Below are positions 56,809 through 64,000 of a DNA stretch of 64,000 bases, piece after piece. The position numbers and the translations under genes are program-made. The stretch's first letter is position 1, and each line of letters opens with the position of its first letter. The stretch is from Pseudomonas sp. ACM7 (GTDB lineage Bacteria; Pseudomonadota; Gammaproteobacteria; Pseudomonadales; Pseudomonadaceae). The DNA is taken from contig NZ_CP024866.1 in assembly GCF_004136015.1 (NCBI RefSeq), positions 4,531,046 through 4,595,045 on the forward strand, in the 5' to 3' direction. The notes beneath the pieces were generated by a model. That model was not told the origin of the DNA. It ran no database searches and saw nothing but the letters and a program-made list of their open reading frames with translations.

Positions 56809-56880
56809 TCCTGTAATGACCAGCTTCGTCCCACGACGGTCCTCAAAAGGGCCCGTCCGGTTTGATTCGAGAAGGAATGA

Positions 56881-58320
<1,440 letters not shown>

Positions 58321-58407
58321 GACAAGACAATAAGAAACCACGGCGGAAGGCCCGTCGTGAGCCTTGCGTGCAAGACTCACCGCGGAATGTCCGCCGGACG
58401 CAGCCTT

Positions 58408-58486
58408 GCGTAGTCTCACCGGTTATCCGGAACACCTACGCAAGCAGCAGTCACAGGTGGTGCGGCACTTGAAAAAGTGCAGCACC
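58408..58486 (+). promoter_or_regulatory. Two hairpins in the lpd-sucC gap
   Basis: Hairpin 1 pairs GCGTAG (58408) with CTACGC (58441) around an inner CCGG/CCGG stem. Hairpin 2 pairs GGTGCGGCACTT with AAGTGCAGCACC (58459-58486), one mismatch, GAAA loop, 34 bases before the sucC ATG. Confidence 0.55.
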
Positions 58487-58520
58487 GAATGCGCAGTACC
58501 TAACGAAGACGGTAATAAGC

Positions 58521-59687
58521 ATGAATCTTCATGAGTATCAGGGTAAGCAGCTGTTCGCTGAATACGGCCTGCCAGTATCCCAGGGTTTCGCCGTAGACAC
58601 CCCGGAAGCAGCAGCAGAAGCGTGCGACAAGATCGGCGGGACCGAATGGGTTGTCAAAGCCCAGGTTCACGCAGGTGGTCGCGGTAAAGCGGGCGGCGTT
58701 AAGCTGGTTCGCAGCAAAGAAGACGCCAAAGCATTCGCTCAACAGTGGTTGGGCAAGCGTCTGGTGACTTACCAGACTGATGCCAATGGTCAGCCAGTCA
58801 CCAAGATCCTGGTTGAATCGTGCACTGATATCGCTAAAGAGCTGTACCTGGGCGCTGTCGTTGACCGTTCGAGCCGTCGCATCGTGTTCATGGCTTCCAC
58901 CGAAGGTGGCGTGGACATCGAGAAAATCGCTCACGACACCCCTGAGAAAATCCTCAAGGCTACTATCGATCCACTGGTTGGCGCTCAGCCATTCCAGGGT
59001 CGCGAGCTGGCATTCCAGTTGGGTCTGGAAGGCAAGCAAGTTGCTCAGTTCGCCAAGATCTTCGTAGGTCTGGCCAAGCTGTTCAAGGATCACGACCTGG
59101 CTCTGCTGGAAGTGAACCCGCTGGTGATCAAGGCTGACGGCGATCTGCATTGCCTCGACGCCAAGATCAACATCGACGCCAACGCCATGTACCGTCAGCC
59201 TAAGCTGAAGACTTTCCACGATCCGTCGCAAGACGATCCGCGCGAAGCGCACGCTGCCAAGTTCGAACTGAACTACGTAGCGCTGGAAGGCAACATCGGT
59301 TGCATGGTCAACGGTGCTGGCCTGGCCATGGGTACCATGGACATCGTCAACCTGCATGGCGGCAAACCAGCCAACTTCCTCGACGTGGGCGGCGGTGCTA
59401 CCAAAGAACGCGTTACCGAAGCGTTCAAGATCATCCTGTCCGACACTAACGTCGCTGCAGTATTGGTCAACATCTTCGGCGGCATCGTTCGTTGCGACAT
59501 GATTGCCGAAGGCATCATCGGCGCTGTGAAAGAAGTCGGCGTGAAAATCCCGGTTGTTGTTCGCCTTGAAGGCAACAACGCTGAGCTGGGCGCTAAAGTA
59601 CTGGCAGAAAGCGGTTTGAACATCATCGCTGCTACCAGCCTGACCGACGCTGCTCAACAAGTTGTCAAAGCTGCGGAGGGCAAATAA
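58521..59687 (+). CDS. sucC: Succinyl-CoA synthetase beta subunit
   Basis: SucC (388 aa) begins [19 protein letters not shown], the ATP-grasp domain typical of the family, with [18 protein letters not shown] and the C-terminal ligase region [14 protein letters not shown]. Its stop overlaps the sucD ATG as TAATG. Confidence 0.98.
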   Translation: MNLHEYQGKQLFAEYGLPVSQGFAVDTPEAAAEACDKIGGTEWVVKAQVHAGGRGKAGGVKLVRSKEDAKAFAQQWLGKRLVTYQTDANGQPVTKILVESCTDIAKELYLGAVVDRSSRRIVFMASTEGGVDIEKIAHDTPEKILKATIDPLVGAQPFQGRELAFQLGLEGKQVAQFAKIFVGLAKLFKDHDLALLEVNPLVIKADGDLHCLDAKINIDANAMYRQPKLKTFHDPSQDDPREAHAAKFELNYVALEGNIGCMVNGAGLAMGTMDIVNLHGGKPANFLDVGGGATKERVTEAFKIILSDTNVAAVLVNIFGGIVRCDMIAEGIIGAVKEVGVKIPVVVRLEGNNAELGAKVLAESGLNIIAATSLTDAAQQVVKAAEGK

Positions 59688-60568
59688 TGAGCGTCCTGAT
59701 CAATAAAGACACCAAAGTTATCTGCCAGGGTATTACCGGTTCGCAAGGTAGTTTCCACACCCAGCAAGCCATCGAATACGGCACCAAGATGGTTGGTGGC
59801 GTAACTCCGGGCAAAGGCGGCACCGAGCACCTGGGTCTGCCAGTGTTCAACACCGTGAAAGATGCTGTAGCTGCCACTGGCGCCACCGCCAGCGTGATCT
59901 ACGTTCCAGCTCCTTTCTGCAAGGATTCCATCCTGGAAGCAGCATTCGGCGGCATCAAGCTGATCGTTTGCATCACTGAAGGCATTCCTACCCTGGACAT
60001 GCTGGATGCCAAGGTCAAGTGCGACGAGTTGGGCGTAGTCCTGATCGGTCCTAACTGCCCAGGCGTGATCACTCCAGGCGAATGCAAGATCGGCATCATG
60101 CCAGGTCACATTCACTTGCCAGGCAAGGTCGGTATCGTTTCCCGTTCCGGCACCCTGACCTACGAAGCTGTGAAGCAGACTACTGACGCCGGTTTCGGTC
60201 AGTCGACTTGCGTCGGCATCGGCGGTGACCCGATCCCGGGCTCGAACTTCATCGACATCCTGAAGCTGTTCCAGGAAGACCCGAAGACCGAAGCGATCGT
60301 TATGATCGGTGAGATCGGCGGTTCGGCTGAAGAAGAAGCGGCTGCCTACATCAAGGCACACGTGACCAAGCCGGTTGTTTCCTACATCGCTGGTGTGACT
60401 GCCCCTGCGGGCAAGCGCATGGGCCATGCTGGCGCAATCATCTCTGGCGGCAAAGGCACTGCAGACGAGAAGTTTGCTGCCCTGGAAGACGCAGGCGTTA
60501 AAACCGTGCGTTCGCTGGCAGACATCGGCAAGGCTTTGTCCGAGCTGACCGGTTGGGCGATCAAGTAA
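59687..60568 (+). CDS. sucD: Succinyl-CoA synthetase alpha subunit
   Basis: SucD (293 aa) carries the phosphorylated His in [14 protein letters not shown], the CoA-binding start [17 protein letters not shown] and [20 protein letters not shown]. It completes the TCA block and is followed by a terminator. Confidence 0.98.
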   Translation: MSVLINKDTKVICQGITGSQGSFHTQQAIEYGTKMVGGVTPGKGGTEHLGLPVFNTVKDAVAATGATASVIYVPAPFCKDSILEAAFGGIKLIVCITEGIPTLDMLDAKVKCDELGVVLIGPNCPGVITPGECKIGIMPGHIHLPGKVGIVSRSGTLTYEAVKQTTDAGFGQSTCVGIGGDPIPGSNFIDILKLFQEDPKTEAIVMIGEIGGSAEEEAAAYIKAHVTKPVVSYIAGVTAPAGKRMGHAGAIISGGKGTADEKFAALEDAGVKTVRSLADIGKALSELTGWAIK

Positions 60569-60596
60569 GCCTCGCGCCTATCTGACGCTTCACCAA

Positions 60597-60630
60597 ACAA
60601 AGGCCACCTTCGGGTGGCCTTTGTCATTTG
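60597..60630 (+). terminator. Intrinsic terminator after sucD
   Basis: Stem ACAAAGGCCACC/GGTGGCCTTTGT with a TTCG tetraloop; the tail CATTTG is only moderately T-rich. Confidence 0.8.
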
Positions 60631-60634
60631 CGAA

Positions 60635-60733
60635 GATCAAAAGATCGCAGCCTCGTTGCACTCGACAGCTCCTACAGGGGATACGAAACCTTGTAGAAGC
60701 TGTCGAGTGCAACGAGGCTGCGATCTTTTGATC
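60635..60733. repeat. REPIN with long variant arms
   Basis: Arms of about 42 bp at 60635-60676 and 60692-60733, one G/A mismatch. The arm interior CTCGTTGCACTCGACA is like the copy at 7052 except for one base (TTGC for TTTC), again changed in both arms. Confidence 0.9.
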
Positions 60734-60870
60734 TTTTTATATGTAAACGCGACACAGAAATGTCGTGTATCGGATACTTCGCACCCTAACAGTGCGTTTG
60801 TCGGGCAAATTCGTTAGGCTAGCAGCCATTTTTGCGTCCGCGGCCCACAAGGTTGTTACGCGCTAAACGG

Positions 60871-60918
60871 GTCAGTCCTATTCGGACCGACAGCATTTCC
60901 CTCACCCCTCAGGGAAAT
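60871..60918 (+). promoter_or_regulatory. Two adjacent hairpins in the brnQ leader
   Basis: Hairpin 1 (60871-60891): GTCAGTCC and GGACCGAC, one mismatch, TATTC loop. Hairpin 2 (60895-60918): perfect ATTTCCCT/AGGGAAAT with an 8-base loop. They end about 40 bases before the brnQ start, which has no visible Shine-Dalgarno sequence. Confidence 0.5.
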
Positions 60919-60958
60919 CCCTCTCTAAATTCCGATTCAGTAGTGTGGTATTTCCTTA

Positions 60959-62272
60959 ATGAAAGTGTTGAAAGGCCAGGACATCCTGGCACTTGGTTTT
61001 ATGACGTTTGCCCTGTTTGTCGGGGCTGGCAACATCATCTTCCCGCCTATCGTCGGTCTGCAGTCCGGTCCAAATGTCTGGATGGCGGCGCTGGGCTTTC
61101 TGATCACCGCGGTCGGTCTGCCGGTGATCACCGTTGTCGCCCTGGCCAAGGTCGGTGGCGCCATGGATGCCTTGAGCAGCCCGATCGGGAAAGTCGCCGG
61201 TGGCCTGCTGGCTGCCGCGTGCTACCTCGCTGTCGGCCCGCTGTTCGCGACACCGCGCACCGCCACCGTGTCGTTTGAAGTCGGCTTGGCGCCGCTGACC
61301 GGCGAGAGCCCGCTGGCACTGTTCCTCTATAGCTCGGTGTACTTCCTGCTGGTGTTCTTCATCTCGCTCTATCCGGGCCGGCTGCTGGATACCGTAGGAC
61401 GTTTCCTCGCACCGCTGAAGATCATCGCCCTGGCCGCGCTCGGCATCGCCGCGTTTGCATTGCCGGCCGGTGATGTCGGCGTGGCCACCCCGGAATACGT
61501 GGCGGCACCGTTCTCCCAAGGCTTCATCAATGGTTACCTGACCATGGATACCCTGGGTGCGCTGGTGTTTGGCATTGTCATCGTCAACGCAATCCGCTCC
61601 CGTGGCGTCGAGTCGCCGGTGCTGATTACCCGTTACGCGATCATCGCCGGGCTGATTGCCGGCGTGGGTCTGGCGCTGGTTTACGTCAGCCTGTTCCGTC
61701 TCGGTTCGGGCAGCCATGAAGTGGCCGCGGGTGCCACCAACGGCGCGGCGGTGTTGCACGCTTACGTGCAACACACCTTCGGCTCTCTGGGCAGCGGTTT
61801 TCTGGCGGTGCTGATTTCCCTGGCCTGTCTGGTGACTGCGGTGGGTCTGACATGCGCTTGCGCCGAATACTTCAGCCGTGTGCTGCCGCTTTCCTACAAG
61901 ACATTGGTCATCATCCTGGCTGCGTTCTCCCTGCTGGTGTCCAACCTGGGCCTCACCAAGCTGATTGCGTTCTCGATCCCGGTGCTGACCGCGATCTACC
62001 CGCCGTGCATTGCCCTGGTCGCCCTGAGCTTCTGCAAGGACTTCTGGCATGAGCAGGGCCGAATCGTCGGTCCGGTGATGCTGGTGTCGTTCATCTTCGG
62101 TTTGATCGACGCCCTCAAGGGCGCGGGTCTGGCGGACTGGATGCCGACTCAGTTGTCTCACCTGCCGCTGAGCGAGCAAGGCCTGGCCTGGCTGGTGCCG
62201 TCGGTCATGACCCTGGTCGTCGCGGTCGTTTGCGATCGCCTGCTGGGCAAGCGCGAAGAAGCACTGGCTTAA
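60959..62272 (+). CDS. brnQ: Branched-chain amino acid transporter BrnQ
   Basis: BrnQ (437 aa, about 12 helices) imports Leu/Ile/Val with a cation. Family motifs include [21 protein letters not shown], split by the helix break, [15 protein letters not shown] and [21 protein letters not shown] 60959 fits the family N-terminus, although CTTAATG upstream shows no ribosome-binding site. Followed by its own terminator. Confidence 0.94.
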   Translation: MKVLKGQDILALGFMTFALFVGAGNIIFPPIVGLQSGPNVWMAALGFLITAVGLPVITVVALAKVGGAMDALSSPIGKVAGGLLAAACYLAVGPLFATPRTATVSFEVGLAPLTGESPLALFLYSSVYFLLVFFISLYPGRLLDTVGRFLAPLKIIALAALGIAAFALPAGDVGVATPEYVAAPFSQGFINGYLTMDTLGALVFGIVIVNAIRSRGVESPVLITRYAIIAGLIAGVGLALVYVSLFRLGSGSHEVAAGATNGAAVLHAYVQHTFGSLGSGFLAVLISLACLVTAVGLTCACAEYFSRVLPLSYKTLVIILAAFSLLVSNLGLTKLIAFSIPVLTAIYPPCIALVALSFCKDFWHEQGRIVGPVMLVSFIFGLIDALKGAGLADWMPTQLSHLPLSEQGLAWLVPSVMTLVVAVVCDRLLGKREEALA

Positions 62273-62315
62273 GCCGCTTCATGGTCCGCCACAAGCGGGT
62301 CGTGAACACACATGG

Positions 62316-62351
62316 AAATGCCCCGTATCAATCGATACGGGGCATTTTTTT
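62316..62351 (+). terminator. Intrinsic terminator of brnQ
   Basis: Stem AAATGCCCCGTATC/GATACGGGGCATTT with AATC loop and a long T-run. Confidence 0.92.
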
Positions 62352-62371
62352 ATGGGCTTGTACAAATCTAA

Positions 62372-62461
62372 TGTGGGAGCGAGCTTGCTCGCGAAGAGGG
62401 CATGACATTCAATAGTTATGTTGACTGATACACCGCCTTCGCGAGCAAGCCCGCTCCCACA
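62372..62461. repeat. REPIN, type B
   Basis: Arms at 62372-62396 and 62437-62461, one mismatch (GAGC versus CCGC), spacer 40 bp; lies upstream of the DUF599 gene, ending 39 bases before its ATG. Confidence 0.9.
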
Positions 62462-62500
62462 GGGATTTCGGTACTCCGCATAAACATCACAAGGACCTGC

Positions 62501-63238
62501 ATGTCGTTCATCCACGCCAACATGATCCACATCCTCGCCGCGCTCTGGTTCGCCATCTGCTGGGGCGGTTACACCCGTTATGCGACGTGGAAGGGCCGCG
62601 ACACCGCGTGCCTGGCCAGCGTGCTGCACCTTTATCGCGAAGACTGGATGCGCCGCATGCTGTTGCGCGACAACCGCATCGCTGACGCCAGCGTAATCGG
62701 TAACCTGGAGCGCAACGCCTCGTTCTTCGCCTCCAGCACACTGATTATCCTGGCCGGCATTCTCACGGTGCTCGGAGCCTCCGAACGGGCAGTGTCGTTG
62801 TTGGCGGATATCCCGATGGTGCAACAGGCATCCCAGGGGATGTCGGAGATCAAGTTGCTGTGCCTGGCGCTGGTCTTTGTCTATGCGTTCTTTACGTTCA
62901 GCTGGTGCATGCGCCAGTACAACTTTGCGGCCATTCTGGTGGGCTCGGCGCCTATGGTCGGTGAGCGTCACGTTTCCGAACAAGAGCGCAAAGCCTTTGC
63001 TGCCCGGGCGGCCCGCGTCATTTCCATGGCCGCCAACCAGTTCAACTTCGGACTGCGCTCCTACTACTTCGGCATGACCATGCTGGCCTGGTTCGTCAGC
63101 CCGTGGTTGTTCATGTTGATGAGTGCCGGGGTGGTGCTGGTGTTGTATCGCCGGGAATTTCATTCCGACGTTCTCGACGTGATGGTCTATACACCTACAG
63201 AGGCGCCATTGCCTGAGGCGATTAAAGAGGCTGTTTGA
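62501..63238 (+). CDS. DUF599 membrane protein
   Basis: The 245-aa protein matches the DUF599 family (WFAICWGGYTRYATWKGRD, REDWMRRMLLRDNRIADA, NLERNASFFASSTLIILAG) and has about four membrane helices. Function is not known. Its stop overlaps the MAPEG start (TGATG), so the two are probably made together. Confidence 0.9.
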   Translation: MSFIHANMIHILAALWFAICWGGYTRYATWKGRDTACLASVLHLYREDWMRRMLLRDNRIADASVIGNLERNASFFASSTLIILAGILTVLGASERAVSLLADIPMVQQASQGMSEIKLLCLALVFVYAFFTFSWCMRQYNFAAILVGSAPMVGERHVSEQERKAFAARAARVISMAANQFNFGLRSYYFGMTMLAWFVSPWLFMLMSAGVVLVLYRREFHSDVLDVMVYTPTEAPLPEAIKEAV

Positions 63239-63639
63239 TGAGTATTCCGTTCTGGTGTGTGTTTATCAGTGCCCTGCTGATTTTTTTGGCAAAAATTCCT
63301 GTGGCCAAGGCAATGAATGACCAGGGCGGTTATGACAACCATCTGCCGCGTCAGCAACAGGCGCAACTGACTGGCTTTGGTGCCCGTGCGTTGGCGGCTC
63401 ATCAAAACTGTTTTGAGGCGTTCATTCTGTTCGCGGTGGGGGTGTTGATGGCTCACACCACGCAGACAGCGGGGTGGCTGATCGACTTGCTGGCAATCAT
63501 CTTCGTGATTTCGCGAATCATTTATTTGCTGTGCTATTGGGTTGATCTGGCCTGGCAGCGGAGCCTGGTATGGTCCGTTGGACTAGTGTGTTCGTTGCTG
63601 TTGATGATTAGTCCGACTTTTAGAACTATTTTGCTGTAG
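63238..63639 (+). CDS. MAPEG-family membrane protein
   Basis: The 133-aa product has four helices and the MAPEG motif ARALAAHQNCFEAFILFAVG (family: membrane-associated proteins in eicosanoid and glutathione metabolism). Bacterial members are mostly uncharacterised; a glutathione-dependent role is only possible. ATG 63238 overlaps the DUF599 stop. Confidence 0.9.
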   Translation: MSIPFWCVFISALLIFLAKIPVAKAMNDQGGYDNHLPRQQQAQLTGFGARALAAHQNCFEAFILFAVGVLMAHTTQTAGWLIDLLAIIFVISRIIYLLCYWVDLAWQRSLVWSVGLVCSLLLMISPTFRTILL

Positions 63640-63670
63640 CGCCTGCTTCGCAAACAAAAAACCAGGCAAA

Positions 63671-63697
63671 AGAAAACCCGCACTTGGCGGGTTTTCT
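63671..63697 (+). terminator. Intrinsic terminator after the MAPEG gene
   Basis: 11-bp stem AGAAAACCCGC/GCGGGTTTTCT with an ACTTG loop, followed by TTA. The group II intron begins eight bases after the stem. Confidence 0.9.
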
Positions 63698-63704
63698 TTA
63701 TCAC

Positions 63705-64000
63705 GTGCGCCAGGCATGGCGCGTTGCGCGCAAGCGCAACCAGCTTGGCTGTGGTGGCCTCGCTGGTGACTTGGAGGTGAAAGTCCTCTACACACCCGGC
63801 AAGGGGAAGTGTTAGCCAGAGGCAAGGGTGTCGCGGGTGACCGCGAATCTGAAGGAAGCCCGAGGCAAAATGCTGGCTTGACGAACAGCAAGCGGATAGA
63901 GGCGGCGCAGCGGGGTAAAGGGGCGTGTTTCCCTAAAGCCCAATACTTGCACGGGACGCTGCGACGTAGATCCGACAGGCATAAGCAGGAAGGTCGCGCG
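63705..64000 (+). mobile_element. Group II intron, class C type, 5' part (continues past window)
   Basis: From 63705 the sequence starts GTGCGCCAGGCATGGCGC, matching the GUGYG 5' end and the usual first bases of bacterial class C group II introns. It continues with GGTGAAAGTCCTCTACACAC and further structured, non-coding sequence to the window end, as expected for domain I. It is placed directly downstream of an intrinsic terminator, the known target preference of class C introns. The reverse transcriptase gene would lie beyond the window. Confidence 0.8.

Noticed and set aside
60956..62179. Open frame of 407 codons antisense to brnQ
   Set aside because: Extremely polar, repetitive composition; brnQ has clear helices and motifs.

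Overview
The window is GC-rich chromosomal DNA from a fluorescent pseudomonad, most likely the Pseudomonas fluorescens group. Three things support this. The gene orders cheA-cheB-motC-motD-parC-parP-cheW, ccmABCDEFGHI, gcl-hyi-glxR-ttuD-pyk and gltA|sdhCDAB-sucAB-lpd-sucCD are characteristic of Pseudomonas. The protein sequences are typical of the genus. The intergenic spaces also carry many REPIN-type inverted repeats of the kind known from P. fluorescens, together with a RAYT transposase gene. No tRNA, rRNA or CRISPR array was seen.

Layout. 1-7045: 3' part of the chemotaxis/motility cluster (cheA partial, cheB, motC, motD, parC, parP, cheW, a DUF2802 protein). 7162-9062, minus strand: a stand-alone FlhB C-terminal-domain protein translationally coupled to a FliK-like protein. 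9096-9366: a 271-bp element of nested inverted repeats. 9526-16890: the complete cytochrome c maturation operon plus a small lipoprotein, closed by a terminator. 17111-24700: accessory region with an orphan HTH protein, a LysR regulator, an SDR enzyme, a gene remnant, a hicAB toxin-antitoxin pair, an MFS exporter, an exported protein of unknown function, an orphan sulfate-binding protein and a voltage-gated-type K+ channel. 24919-29316: an autotransporter, a lipoprotein hydrolase and a urea transporter.

29483-36029, minus strand: the glyoxylate carboligase pathway. Gcl, Hyi and GlxR convert glyoxylate to glycerate, TtuD phosphorylates it and Pyk completes the route to pyruvate. A GlcG-like gene is divergent, and two perfect TTGTATACAA palindromes lie in the control region. 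36761-37507: a RAYT gene bracketed by two REPINs. 37523-43738: TetR regulator, DUF808 protein, MlaA with a coupled hydrolase, small membrane protein, GH17 membrane protein. 44081-47194: a betaine-type binding protein, then yjcH-actP for acetate uptake. 47519-60568: the TCA core, gltA divergent from sdhCDAB-sucAB-lpd-sucCD. 60959-63639: BrnQ, a DUF599 protein and a MAPEG protein. The window ends inside the 5' part of what looks like a class C group II intron, placed just after the MAPEG terminator.

The least explained items are the three-way-junction element at 9096-9366, the REPIN population (one in each non-overlapping gap of the gcl operon, one inside parC-parP, arms that differ between copies but stay complementary), the FlhB-C/FliK pair, the intron and the structured leaders of brnQ and of the sdh-suc genes. 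All functional calls come from reading the sequence and remembered family features; no searches were run.
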